NCBI RefSeq assembly: GCF_958445495.1
Contig: NZ_CAUCSQ010000031.1
Location: 1 to 51,306 of the forward strand
Length of the DNA stretch: 51,306 nt
Direction: 5' to 3'
Origin: an uncultured Bacteroides sp.
GTDB lineage: Bacteria > Bacteroidota > Bacteroidia > Bacteroidales > Bacteroidaceae
This document shows positions 1 through 7,843 of the stretch, in pieces; the first letter of the stretch is position 1; every line of letters starts with the position of its first letter. The position numbers and the translations under genes were made by a program. The notes under the pieces are model-generated. The model searched no databases and had not been told where the DNA came from. It was given only the letters and a program-made list of their open reading frames with translations.

Positions 1-47
1 TATTACGGGATAATGTTTAACATGTCCAACTTTTTGGGGTCACTTCA
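1..47. mobile_element. Right terminus of an IS3-family-like insertion sequence (partial)
   Basis: The stretch ending TGTCCAACTTTTTGGGGTCA..TTCA (23-47) is, read on the minus strand, TGAAGTGACCCC followed by AAAAAGTTGGACA. This resembles the terminal inverted repeats of IS3-family elements, which start TG and carry GACCCC..AAAGTTGGAC. The element body would lie left of the window, so no transposase can be seen. Motif recognition is from memory and the left end and target duplication are not visible. Confidence 0.5.
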
Positions 48-298
48 AAATAGAAAAACGGGACAGCCTTCCTTATAATCTATAAGCTATAACATAAAAA
101 TCCCCGCTATCTTAGCCTTCATTCATCATCATACAAGGCAGAAATAGGGGGATTTTAACTTTTAAAGTTTCAATCCGTAAGCTTTCCGGCTTTCAATTTC
201 CAGTTTGGGACCGCCTCTTTTTTTTATTCATTTCAGTTTTATTTCAGAAATATCCGCTTTCTTTGCAGTATGTAAAAGAAAAAGAGGAGAAGAGCAAT
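48..298. other. Non-coding leader between the IS end and the two-component operon
   Basis: No convincing gene is present. It holds a hairpin at about 94-156 and a weak promoter-like box TTTCTTTG at 258-265. An in-frame TTG at 263 would start the response regulator early, but that TTG lies inside the promoter-like box. Confidence 0.5.
94..156. terminator. Hairpin, possible terminator
   Basis: Arms AAAAATCCCC(G)CTAT (about 95-110) and ATAGGGGGATTTT (144-156) are complementary and followed by an A/T-rich run. The loop is long (about 33 nt), so it is a weaker terminator candidate than others here. Confidence 0.4.
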
Positions 299-976
299 AT
301 GAAGATATTAATTGTAGAAGACGAACCGTCTTTGCGGGAACTTATCCAGCGTTCGCTTGAGAAAGAGCGCTATGTGGTGGAAACGGCCGGTGACTTCAAC
401 GCTGCGCTACGCAAGATTGAAGATTATGATTACGATTGCATCCTGTTGGACATAATGCTTCCTGACGGAAGCGGGCTCGACCTGCTTGAACGCCTGAAAA
501 CCCTCCATAAACGGGAGAACGTCATCATCATCTCCGCAAAAGATTCCCTAGAAGACAAAGTATTGGGGCTGGAACTGGGAGCGGATGACTATTTGCCCAA
601 ACCTTTCCATCTGGCGGAGTTGAACGCCCGCATAAAAAGCGTTATCCGCCGTAACCAACATGGCGGAGAAATCGATATCCGGCAGGGGAACGTGCGGATA
701 GAGCCGGATAAATACCATGTTTTTGTAAACGGGCAGCCGTTGGAGCTGAACAGGAAAGAATACGATATTTTATTATACTTCATCAACCGTCCCGGCCGTC
801 TGGTCAATAAAAATACGCTGGCGGAATCCGTGTGGGGAGACCACATCGACCAGGTAGACAATTTCGACTTTATTTACGCCCAAATCAAGAACCTGCGTAA
901 GAAATTGAAAGATGCAGGGGCGGATATCGAGATTAAAGCGGTTTACGGATTCGGTTATAAATTGATTGTCGAATGA
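299..976 (+). CDS. OmpR-family response regulator
   Basis: Cytoplasmic DNA-binding response regulator of a two-component system. The 225 aa product has a receiver domain (residues 1-115) with acidic pocket E7-D8, phospho-acceptor Asp51 in LLDIMLPDG, Ser79 and Lys101 in YLPKPF. A winged-helix OmpR/PhoB output domain follows (about 130-223, ending AVYGFGYKL). I chose ATG 299 rather than TTG 263: the receiver domain begins exactly there, a purine-rich AGAGGAGAAGAG lies just upstream, and the TTG lies in the likely promoter. The sensor kinase follows within about 20 nt, so the two are co-transcribed. The regulated genes are not visible from sequence; the convergent ABC operon is one candidate. 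Confidence 0.92.
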   Translation: MKILIVEDEPSLRELIQRSLEKERYVVETAGDFNAALRKIEDYDYDCILLDIMLPDGSGLDLLERLKTLHKRENVIIISAKDSLEDKVLGLELGADDYLPKPFHLAELNARIKSVIRRNQHGGEIDIRQGNVRIEPDKYHVFVNGQPLELNRKEYDILLYFINRPGRLVNKNTLAESVWGDHIDQVDNFDFIYAQIKNLRKKLKDAGADIEIKAVYGFGYKLIVE

Positions 977-998
977 AAAAGACGGAAAACCATCATCC

Positions 999-2270
999 AT
1001 GAAATTAATATATTACATCATACTCCGCATCACATTGGCCCTGACCCTTATACTGACAGTATGGGCAATCTTTTTCTATGTGACGATGATTGACGAGGTT
1101 AATGATGAAGTAGATGATGCGCTGGAGGACTATTCGGAGACGATTATCATCCGTGCATTGGCGGGAGAGGAGTTACCTGCCAAGAACAACGGGTCCAACA
1201 ACCAGTATTACCTGACGGAAGTGTCTGAAGAATATGCCGAGAGCCGTGACGATATCCAGTATAAGGACTCTATGGTCTATATCGTGGAAAAAGGGGAAAC
1301 GGAACCGGCGCGTATCCTGACTACCATCTTTAAAAACGATGAAGACCGCTATTATGAATTGACGGTATCTACGCCGAGCATAGAAAAGAATGATTTGAGA
1401 GACGCTATCCAGATATGGATTATTTTCCTATACGTATCTCTCCTGCTTTGCATTGTCATCATATCCGTCTGGGTTTTTTATCGCAATATGCGCCCCTTGT
1501 ACGTTCTTCTTCACTGGCTGGATAACTATCAGACCGGAAAGAAAAACGAACCGTTGAAAAATAAGACCCGGATTACGGAATTCCGTAAACTGAACGACGC
1601 GGCAATACGCTATGCCGAACGTACCGAACAAATGTTCGAACAGCAGAAACAGTTCATCGGCAATGCCTCGCATGAAATACAAACGCCGCTTGCCATCTGC
1701 CGGAACCGTCTGGAAATGCTGATGGAAGACGAATCCCTGTCTGAAAGCCAGCTTGAAGAACTGATGAAAACACACCAGACACTGGAATACATCACCAAAC
1801 TGAACAAATCCCTGTTGTTGCTTTCCAAAATAGATAACGGACAGTTTACAGACACCAGGGAGCTGAACCTGAACGTACTGCTCGGGCAATACCTGGAAGA
1901 TTATAAAGAAGTTTACGATTACCGCAATATAAAAGTTGACATTGCGGAACATGCCGAGTTCCGTGTCACGATGAATGAATCTTTAGCCGTCGCCCTGCTG
2001 ACAAACCTTTTGAAGAATGCGTTCGTGCACAATATAGACGAAGGGCATATCCGTATCGTCATTACCTCCGGCAGCATCACTTTCCGGAATTCCGGAATAG
2101 ACCGGCCGCTGGACAAAGAACATATCTTCGAGCGTTTTTATCAGGGGAACAAGAAAGAAGGGTCTACCGGATTGGGGCTGGCGATAGCCGATTCCATCTG
2201 CCGGCTGCAACACCTGAAAATACGGTATTTCTTTGAACAGGAAGAACATTGCTTCGAAATCTCCAAGTGA
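999..2270 (+). CDS. Membrane sensor histidine kinase
   Basis: Inner-membrane sensor kinase, cognate of the response regulator just upstream. The 423 aa product has TM1 (about 6-29), a periplasmic sensor of about 110 residues, TM2 (about 138-161) and a HisKA domain with the H-box SHEIQTP (His225). The HATPase domain has the N-box NLLKNAFVHN (338-346) and G-box GSTGLGLAIAD (388-398). No separate HAMP domain is obvious. ATG 999 starts 22 nt after the regulator stop; a TTG at 966 in the same frame would add 11 non-conserved residues and overlap the regulator, so I rejected it. The signal sensed is unknown. Confidence 0.92.
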   Translation: MKLIYYIILRITLALTLILTVWAIFFYVTMIDEVNDEVDDALEDYSETIIIRALAGEELPAKNNGSNNQYYLTEVSEEYAESRDDIQYKDSMVYIVEKGETEPARILTTIFKNDEDRYYELTVSTPSIEKNDLRDAIQIWIIFLYVSLLLCIVIISVWVFYRNMRPLYVLLHWLDNYQTGKKNEPLKNKTRITEFRKLNDAAIRYAERTEQMFEQQKQFIGNASHEIQTPLAICRNRLEMLMEDESLSESQLEELMKTHQTLEYITKLNKSLLLLSKIDNGQFTDTRELNLNVLLGQYLEDYKEVYDYRNIKVDIAEHAEFRVTMNESLAVALLTNLLKNAFVHNIDEGHIRIVITSGSITFRNSGIDRPLDKEHIFERFYQGNKKEGSTGLGLAIADSICRLQHLKIRYFFEQEEHCFEISK

Positions 2271-2286
2271 GAACTTTCCACAGTAA

Positions 2287-2338
2287 AAAAATAACACTGA
2301 ATCCTTGTGGAACAAACCAGAAGATTCAGTGTTATTTT
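2287..2338. terminator. Bidirectional terminator hairpin
   Basis: A near-perfect stem (AAATAACACTGAATC at about 2289-2303 with GATTCAGTGTTATTTT at 2323-2338) lies between the convergent histidine kinase and ABC permease genes. It has A/T tracts on both sides, so it can stop transcription from both directions. Confidence 0.8.
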
Positions 2339-2354
2339 ATAACGGGAATTTCGG

Positions 2355-3311
2355 CTACCGGGAACGGATTTCCCTTCTCATGAACATGATATACGAGATT
2401 GCGAAACAGATAACCGTTGCCGCAATCAGTCCCGTAAGCTGCGGCCATACCACCAAGAGGCTCTGCCCCAACGGAAGCGGACTCGGAATAGCTCCCTGGA
2501 CCTGTTCCATCGTAAGCGGTCCCAAGCTTCTGACAGAAGGCATCAGCAATGTCGTAGTGGCTTCATTGAACAGCTCGCTCGGCGCCAGGCGCATCAATCC
2601 GAGAATGAACTTCTGGTAGCTGATAATCTGGTAAGGCGAAGCCATTTGCGACGGGCTCAACCCTTTTGCCACCAGATTGACAATCATTGTATAAAATACG
2701 CTGAAAAACAGCCAGACGGCAACAGACGCCAATGCGGAAGTTGCAGCCTGACGGAAACGCAGCGAGAATAAAATCGCCAGGTTCAACCAGAAAGCGACGT
2801 AAAAGACGCTTGTCACAATGAAGAAAACAATTCGCCAGAATTCCTCGGCCGTAGGGGGGATGCCGATGGCAATCAACCCGAATCCCATGACCAGGAAACC
2901 CAATACGAACAGCATGATGCCGATAACAATCAGAGCAGCCACAAATTTTGCATTGATAATGCAGTCACGGTGTATGGGCTGTGACAACATGCGGCTCAAC
3001 GTTCCTTTATTCTGTTCGGAATTGACCGCATCGAACCCCAAAGCGATTCCCAACAAAGGACCAAGGAAGTTGATGAACAGCACAAACGAAGGAAGTGTCC
3101 CGTCCGAAGCCGTGAATAACTTCAAAAAGAGAAACGAGCCGTCCGGATCGTTCGGTTTGACGGCTTCGCCGATATTGGTAAGAGCCGTATATAGCGACCC
3201 CATACAAGTCAGTGCGATGATACCGATTAAAATAATGAAACGCCAACTTTTGACATGGTCGGAGATTTCCTTGTTGACGATAACCCAGAAAGGATGATTG
3301 ACTTTACTCAT
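2355..3311 (-). CDS. ABC-2 type transporter permease
   Basis: Integral inner-membrane subunit of an ABC exporter, 318 aa. An N-terminal helix (FIILIGIIALTCMG) is followed by a cytoplasmic or re-entrant stretch and about five further hydrophobic segments, ending in IAATVICFAISYIMF. This is the NosY/ABC-2 permease layout. I chose ATG 3311 over ATG 3332 because GGAAGGAGGAGAACGGC precedes it, one of the few clear Shine-Dalgarno sequences here, and because it overlaps the ATPase stop by 8 nt (ATGAGTAA), typical of translational coupling. It pairs with the upstream ATPase. The substrate is unknown. Confidence 0.85.
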   Translation of the reverse strand: MSKVNHPFWVIVNKEISDHVKSWRFIILIGIIALTCMGSLYTALTNIGEAVKPNDPDGSFLFLKLFTASDGTLPSFVLFINFLGPLLGIALGFDAVNSEQNKGTLSRMLSQPIHRDCIINAKFVAALIVIGIMLFVLGFLVMGFGLIAIGIPPTAEEFWRIVFFIVTSVFYVAFWLNLAILFSLRFRQAATSALASVAVWLFFSVFYTMIVNLVAKGLSPSQMASPYQIISYQKFILGLMRLAPSELFNEATTTLLMPSVRSLGPLTMEQVQGAIPSPLPLGQSLLVVWPQLTGLIAATVICFAISYIMFMRREIRSR

Positions 3312-4047
3312 GCCGTTCTCCTCCTTCCTCAAAATAACGGTTATAGATATCGGACAATTCCTGTTTTTTGTCTTTCAGTTCTGCCATATCGATTAAAGCA
3401 AGTAATTTTCCGCCGCTGAACAACCCCACCCGGTCACATACTTTCTGTACCTGGTCTAAATGATGGGAAGAAAAGAGTACGGTAAGCCCTTTCTCTTTGC
3501 TCAGCCAATGAATCAGTTCTATAAATTCCTGAACTCCCGCAGGGTCGATGCCGGAAGTAGGCTCGTCCAGAATGATAATCTCCGGATTTTTGACAAGTAC
3601 ATCCGCCAGTCCCAACCGTTGCCTCATTCCGCGGGAATACTTCCCGGTTTTTTTCTTCAACTGGCCTTCGAGTCCTACGCGCTTCAACAGCTCCATCCCT
3701 TTCTCTTCGGCCTCCTTATCCGGAATGCCGTTCAACCGTGCTGTATATACCAGATTCTCCAATCCTGTCATATCATCATAGAATCCTACATCTTCGGGCA
3801 AATAGCCGATTTTCCTCTTTACTTCGATAGGATGCGTGGTCGAATTGATACCGCATATCTCAACGGAACCCGATGTCGGCTCCGTCAATCCCAGCATCAT
3901 CAAAATCGTGGTCGACTTTCCGGCACCGTTCGGCCCCAGCAGTCCGAAGATTTCCCCTTTCCGGATATTCAGGCGAATATGATCTACAGCAGTAAAATTA
4001 CCGTATTGTTTAGTCAAATCGGTAAGTACGATCACTTGTTCGCCCAT
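3304..4047 (-). CDS. ABC transporter ATP-binding protein
   Basis: ATPase that would energise the neighbouring ABC-2 permease. The 247 aa product has Walker A GPNGAGKST (38-46), signature YSRGMRQRLGLAD (137-149), Walker B IIILDEPTSGIDP (157-169) and H-loop His195 (FSSHHLDQV). It belongs to the CcmA/NosF-like, single-domain exporter ATPase class. It starts 3 nt after the NEW3 protein gene and overlaps the permease gene, so the three genes form one operon. It is complete with all catalytic motifs intact. The exported substrate cannot be read from the sequence. Confidence 0.92.
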   Translation of the reverse strand: MGEQVIVLTDLTKQYGNFTAVDHIRLNIRKGEIFGLLGPNGAGKSTTILMMLGLTEPTSGSVEICGINSTTHPIEVKRKIGYLPEDVGFYDDMTGLENLVYTARLNGIPDKEAEEKGMELLKRVGLEGQLKKKTGKYSRGMRQRLGLADVLVKNPEIIILDEPTSGIDPAGVQEFIELIHWLSKEKGLTVLFSSHHLDQVQKVCDRVGLFSGGKLLALIDMAELKDKKQELSDIYNRYFEEGGERHE

Positions 4048-4050
4048 GAT

Positions 4051-5196
4051 TTACCTCCTTCCATATTTACGGAACAGATAGTAGACAACACCGATGGCAA
4101 CAGCGATAATCAAAACACCTACCCATCCCCATATCATCGGAGTTTTGACGGCGATTCTGAATTGTGCGTCGGCATTCACCTCAGGCGTTTTCGCCATCAT
4201 GGTAGTCACGTAATCGCCCGGAAGCGCTTTTTTAGAAGCTTTCAACGTAGCAGTCACCGTTGATGTCTCTCCGGCTTTCAGCGCCTCTATCTTTGAAGGC
4301 TCGAAAGTGACTTCCCAGTCTACGGGTTTGTTGGCAGACAACTGAATATCTTTCAGCAGTGACGACCCCGTGTTTTTCACGACCAGTTCAATCCGTTTCA
4401 CGTCTCCGGCAGTCACGTCGGCGCTCAACAATCCTCTCGGCGTAGTCAATTCCATCTGGTAAGAACCGGTGACAACCACTTCCAGTTCCAACTCCGCCGA
4501 AGTGGTTCCCGTAGCGGCACGTACCGGAATCTTATAACTGCCGGCTTCCACATTGGCGGGAGGAGTAATGTCGATACTGACATTCTGGCTGCCGTTGGCT
4601 TCCACCTGCGCGGAAGTAGCCTGTTTATAATTAGGTTTGAAAACGACATTCCAGCCTCTCGGCGCGTTAGCCATCAAAGCATACAGTTGCTGGTCGGCTG
4701 TCTGGTTTTTCAAAGTAGTGCTAAAAGTAAAAGTAGACTTGGAGTTGCCCTCCATATTGGGCTGGTCGGTTGTGAATTCTGTCTGGTAAGTCCCTTTCTG
4801 GGCAACCACGATGTCCAGCGGCAGTTTCGCATCTCCGGCATATACGGTGAAATGATAATTTCCCTTATTCACCTTCAACGGGACCTCGACTTTCAGATTA
4901 AATGTCTTTTTTTCTTTGGGAAGCACGGACAACTGGCTAAGGCTCCATCCTCCGGACTTCATCTCATGTTTCCAACTACCGGACAGTCCGCTAACGGAAA
5001 GATTGGCGTTTGTCAGTTTGTCGGTGTTGTTGATAAGGTCGATACTGTAATCGATAGATGCTCCCGGCGATACGGAAATTTTGGTGTAAGGAGTGTAGAG
5101 AATCACGCTTTCAGGAATGGAATCATTTGCGTGTACGTAGCGCACGGGGATTAGTCCCAATAGAATAGCTAATAATAAAAAACAATTTGTTCTCAT
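4051..5196 (-). CDS. Membrane-anchored NEW3-domain protein
   Basis: Exported protein of 381 aa with a signal peptide (MRTNCFLLLAILLGLIP..VHA), three or four tandem Ig-like beta domains of the NEW3 (NPCBM-associated, COG1470) type and a C-terminal TM helix (GVLIIAVAIGVVYYLF) ending in a basic FRKYGRR tail. It would sit in the periplasm anchored to the inner membrane. NEW3 proteins often accompany ABC-2 exporters, and here it is the first gene of the operon with such an ATPase and permease, so I infer an accessory subunit. Start: ATG 5196 begins the signal peptide; in-frame ATG 5202 and TTG 5241 are possible but the TTG lies only a few bases from the predicted transcription start. Confidence 0.8.
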   Translation of the reverse strand: MRTNCFLLLAILLGLIPVRYVHANDSIPESVILYTPYTKISVSPGASIDYSIDLINNTDKLTNANLSVSGLSGSWKHEMKSGGWSLSQLSVLPKEKKTFNLKVEVPLKVNKGNYHFTVYAGDAKLPLDIVVAQKGTYQTEFTTDQPNMEGNSKSTFTFSTTLKNQTADQQLYALMANAPRGWNVVFKPNYKQATSAQVEANGSQNVSIDITPPANVEAGSYKIPVRAATGTTSAELELEVVVTGSYQMELTTPRGLLSADVTAGDVKRIELVVKNTGSSLLKDIQLSANKPVDWEVTFEPSKIEALKAGETSTVTATLKASKKALPGDYVTTMMAKTPEVNADAQFRIAVKTPMIWGWVGVLIIAVAIGVVYYLFRKYGRR

Positions 5197-5252
5197 AGTC
5201 ATACAAAAGTTCTGATGGTTATTTAATATGAATATTGTCAAATTCGTGCTTG

Positions 5253-5260
5253 CAAAAATA
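5253..5260 (-). promoter_or_regulatory. Promoter -7 box for the NEW3-ABC operon
   Basis: TATTTTTG on the minus strand matches the Bacteroides TAnnTTTG -7 element. Transcription should start near 5246, giving a leader of about 50 nt before ATG 5196. A -33 TTG at the right spacing is not clear. Confidence 0.55.
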
Positions 5261-5374
5261 AGCGATGCGAATATTAGTAGCTGTTAAAAGAATCAAAAGA
5301 ATACAACTAGGAAAATTTTTCTTCATTTTTTCCGTTTTTCTCCGAAATTCCCAAATCTTTTCAGATTCTCCCTT

Positions 5375-5382
5375 CATCTTTG
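5375..5382 (+). promoter_or_regulatory. Probable -7 box for the PepSY-like pair
   Basis: CATCTTTG is one base from TAnnTTTG and lies about 50 nt before ATG 5432. The upstream -33 region is T-rich without a clear TTG. Confidence 0.4.
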
Positions 5383-5431
5383 CAATGTGAAATTAATGAT
5401 AACAGTAAAAACAAGATTAAAAAAGACGATT

Positions 5432-5869
5432 ATGAAAAAGTTAGTATTCTTATTAGTATGCCTATTTACTTTGCAGACAGTAGCACGTGCGGACGACGAT
5501 AAACCGATTCAGGTCAGCCAGATGCCGCAACCGGCACAACAGTTCATCAAACAGCATTTTGCAGACAGCAAGATTGCTCTGGCAAAAATGGAAAGCGACT
5601 TCTTTTATAAAAGCTATGAAGTGATTTTCACCAATGGCGACAAAGTGGAATTCGACAAGAAAGGAAGATGGGAAGAAGTGAACTGCAAATATAGTTCCGT
5701 ACCCGTCGCCATAATTCCCGCAGCCATCCTGAATTATGTGACGACCAACTATCCTGACGTCAAGGTTCAGAAAATCGAACGTGACAAGAAAGAATATGAA
5801 GTAAAGCTTTCCAACCGTACGGAACTGAAATTCGACCTGAAATTCAATTTAATCGATATCGATAACTAA
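5432..5869 (+). CDS. Secreted PepSY-like domain protein
   Basis: Small exported protein of 145 aa with a type I signal peptide (MKKLVFLLVCLFTLQTVARA) followed by a PepSY-like (beta-lactamase-inhibitor-like, PF11396-type) fold. Typical features are QFIKQHFADSKIA, the paired strands YEVIFTNGDKVEFDKKGRWEEV, and a second half with LNYVTTNYPDVKVQKIERD and YEVKLSNRTELKFD. ATG 5432 is chosen because the signal peptide starts there; ATG 5387 would add 15 basic residues. It is 19 nt upstream of a larger paralogue, suggesting an operon. The family occurs widely in Bacteroides envelopes but no biochemical role is established. Confidence 0.82.
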   Translation: MKKLVFLLVCLFTLQTVARADDDKPIQVSQMPQPAQQFIKQHFADSKIALAKMESDFFYKSYEVIFTNGDKVEFDKKGRWEEVNCKYSSVPVAIIPAAILNYVTTNYPDVKVQKIERDKKEYEVKLSNRTELKFDLKFNLIDIDN

Positions 5870-5888
5870 ACCTCTAAAAACAATAATT

Positions 5889-6794
5889 ATGAAAACGAAA
5901 ATCTATACGCTGATACTTGTATTGTGCGCCGCATGGAACCTACAAAGTTGTGACAACGACGATAATGATTCGATTGCTGTTCCCGCCGAACTGCAGAATG
6001 CGTTCTCATCCAGGTATCCCAATGCGGCAAATGTGAAATGGGAAGCTAAAGCGGGTTATTACGTAGCGGATTTTTATGACGGCTATGAATCGTCCGCATG
6101 GTTCACCCAAAACGGGAAATGGCAGATGACGGAAACGGACATTCCTTACAATGCATTGCCGCAAGCCGTAAAGACCTCTTTTGAAACCGGCGAGTACGCC
6201 TCATGGAGAGTAGATGACGTGGACAAGCTGGAACGGGCGGATGTCGAGACCATGTATGTCATTGAGGTAGAAGACCGGAACCGGGAAATCGATTTGTATT
6301 ATTCCGAAGAAGGGGTACTGGTCAAAAACGTTGTGGATACGGACGGCGACAAGGATGGGGAGTATCTGCCCGAACAGAATGTCCGGCTGACGGAAGCGAT
6401 GAGAAATTTCATCGATACCCGATATCCCGGAGCCAAACTGATGGAGATAGACATAGAAGATGACGGTCCGAACAGAGGTTTTACGGAAGTGGATATCGTG
6501 CATTTCGACAATGACCTCGGACGCAATGTGTCCAAAGAAATCCTTTTCGACAGGAACGGCGAATGGTATTCCACCTCATGGGACGTACGTAAAGGAGAAC
6601 TGCCTGCAGGTGTATCGGAAACGATAGATACCCAAATCAACACGATATATATAGGATACCGTTTTGACGATGCAGAACGCATTGAGAATGCCGACAGTAA
6701 ATATTACCGTATCGAACTGGAAGCGAATGACAGGGAGGCCGTCCTGATGATAGCGGACAACGGAGAACTTATTTCCGGCCCGAACCGGAATTAA
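5889..6794 (+). CDS. PepSY-like domain lipoprotein (two domains)
   Basis: Predicted lipoprotein of 301 aa: the signal MKTKIYTLILVLCAAWNLQSC ends in a lipobox with Cys21. A DNDDND spacer leads to two PepSY-like units, about 30-145 (LQNAFSSRYPNAANVKWE.., ESSAWFTQNGKWQMTETD) and about 160-295 (AMRNFIDTRYPGAKLMEID.., KEILFDRNGEWYSTSWD). It is a larger paralogue of the gene just upstream and probably co-transcribed. The acidic residues after the lipidated Cys resemble a Bacteroidetes lipoprotein export signal, so surface exposure is possible. The ligand or partner is unknown. Confidence 0.82.
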   Translation: MKTKIYTLILVLCAAWNLQSCDNDDNDSIAVPAELQNAFSSRYPNAANVKWEAKAGYYVADFYDGYESSAWFTQNGKWQMTETDIPYNALPQAVKTSFETGEYASWRVDDVDKLERADVETMYVIEVEDRNREIDLYYSEEGVLVKNVVDTDGDKDGEYLPEQNVRLTEAMRNFIDTRYPGAKLMEIDIEDDGPNRGFTEVDIVHFDNDLGRNVSKEILFDRNGEWYSTSWDVRKGELPAGVSETIDTQINTIYIGYRFDDAERIENADSKYYRIELEANDREAVLMIADNGELISGPNRN

Positions 6795-6860
6795 AAGAAT
6801 GCAACCCGAACGGGAAACCGGAAGTTGAAAATCTTATGGATGAAAACTTCATTACAGGAT

Positions 6861-6919
6861 AAATCCCCTTGTTCTTGCCCCCTATATTGTGATAAACAGG
6901 GCTGAAACAAGGGGATTAT
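6861..6919 (+). terminator. Terminator hairpin after the PepSY-like pair
   Basis: AAATCCCCTTGTT (6861-6873) pairs with AACAAGGGGATT (6906-6917) across a loop of about 32 nt, followed by ATT. It stands between the PepSY pair and the accessory island. Confidence 0.6.
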
Positions 6920-7009
6920 TCCGTTTCAACTTATAAGTTATAACTAAAACTGCCTCATTATCTTTATCCGATTCTTTATCTAAAGCTGTTCCGACTCGTT
7001 TGCGCCTGT

Positions 7010-7609
7010 CTATTTCATGACATTTTTCGTTACGAACATCTCCCTTAACTTCTCATTCTTTACATCAACAAATACCCGTTCTATCGGTATCCTGTGTTTT
7101 TCTCCCCGTTTGCCGGTAATGCAATATACCTCCATCAGCGAAGCGGGGACCACCACCGAAAGAGTCCTGCGGATTATCGAGCATATCTCATAAATCCGGT
7201 TATTGACGGGTTCTACCAGATTCTCCAGGCTACGCCTGATTTTTCCCGCTTCCGTATTTTTCTCCAATGCCACAATCTGATAAATTTCATATAGTTCCTG
7301 CACATAATTATACATGCTTTTAAATTCGAGCCCCTCCTCATGAATCAAAAAGAAAATGAATACGGTTTTAGGAAGATAGGGCATCTTCACTTCCACGGAT
7401 GAATATTCGGGTAAAAAAATCCTTCCCTCTTTATCGATTACAATACGGCTTATTTTCTCTTTGTCATTACTTGTATCATTTGTTTCCTTTTGCACTACCG
7501 AACCAAGAATCTTCATAATATCCTCGTCGGTTGAAAAATCATTGTTTTCCAATAACTCCAATAAGATTCTTTTTGCCGTATGGTAGGATATACTCAATTT
7601 ATCACTCAT
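7010..7609 (-). CDS. Conserved Bacteroidetes protein of unknown function
   Basis: A 199 aa soluble protein without signal peptide or TM helix. I cannot name a Pfam family. I recall the pattern LPKTVFIFFLIHEEGLEFK..YVQELYEIY (residues about 79-112), followed by RIYEICSIIRRT and YCITGKRGEKHRIPI (about 164-178), from many Bacteroidetes hypothetical proteins (LPKALYLLFL-HPEGI type). The helical N-terminus (ISYHTAKRILLELLEN) and charged linker could suit a regulator, but no HTH is clear. It is divergent from the caspase operon and has its own -7 box at 7631-7638, next to the shared 33-bp dyad. A regulatory or sensing role in the island is inference only. Confidence 0.72.
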   Translation of the reverse strand: MSDKLSISYHTAKRILLELLENNDFSTDEDIMKILGSVVQKETNDTSNDKEKISRIVIDKEGRIFLPEYSSVEVKMPYLPKTVFIFFLIHEEGLEFKSMYNYVQELYEIYQIVALEKNTEAGKIRRSLENLVEPVNNRIYEICSIIRRTLSVVVPASLMEVYCITGKRGEKHRIPIERVFVDVKNEKLREMFVTKNVMK

Positions 7610-7630
7610 GTTTCATGTACTTATGTTGGA

Positions 7631-7638
7631 CAAAAATA
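7631..7638 (-). promoter_or_regulatory. -7 box of the 7010-7609 gene
   Basis: TATTTTTG on the minus strand, about 22 nt before the ATG. No TTG -33 is found at 19-21 nt, but the shared dyad edge lies exactly 29 nt upstream. The same arrangement recurs at 13786-13793. Confidence 0.6.
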
Positions 7639-7667
7639 AGTTAAATAACAGTTATACGTTATCCGAC

Positions 7668-7700
7668 ACAAGGTTGTCAGTCAAAATTAACGAACCTTGT
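7668..7700. promoter_or_regulatory. Shared dyad operator, copy 1
   Basis: ACAAGGTT (7668-7675), 17 bases, AACCTTGT (7693-7700): a perfect 8-bp inverted repeat. It recurs with the same total length (33 bp) and flanks (ACAC..GT and TTTT) at 13823-13855. A third half-site, ACAAGGTT, lies at 7744-7751. It is likely a binding site for a dimeric regulator acting on the divergent promoters. Confidence 0.65.
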
Positions 7701-7756
7701 TTTGAATCGCTATAACAAACGGTCAACGGCATTCCTCGTAAAAACAAGGTTTGCCT

Positions 7757-7792
7757 GTTACCTTTTTATACCGGAAAAATGAAAAAGGTAAC
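7757..7792. promoter_or_regulatory. Inverted repeat and shared box before the caspase promoter
   Basis: GTTACCTTTTT (7757-7767) and AAAAAGGTAAC (7782-7792) form a perfect 11-bp inverted repeat with a 14-nt spacer. Its right part is the conserved box CGGAAAAATG, two variable bases, AAAAGGTAAC, which is repeated before the TPR-CHAT gene (13876-13899). It abuts the -33 region of the promoter at 7817. Confidence 0.6.
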
Positions 7793-7816
7793 AAGCCGGA
7801 ATTAAAAAAAATAATC

Positions 7817-7824
7817 TATTTTTG
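7817..7824 (+). promoter_or_regulatory. -7 box of the caspase-sigma operon
   Basis: TATTTTTG followed by C, a full match to TAnnTTTG, 20 nt before ATG 7844. The -33 position is taken by the shared GGTAAC box instead of TTG, suggesting regulated or alternative-sigma initiation. Confidence 0.6.
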
Positions 7825-7843
7825 CAGAACATACGAAAATGAG

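Noticed and set aside
263..298. Earlier TTG start for the response regulator
   Set aside because: The TTG lies in the likely promoter, adds no conserved residues, and ATG 299 has a purine-rich leader.
3460..4263. Plus-strand open frame of 267 codons
   Set aside because: Antisense to the ABC ATPase and NEW3 genes, which have clear motifs; the frame is Ser/Arg/His-rich nonsense.
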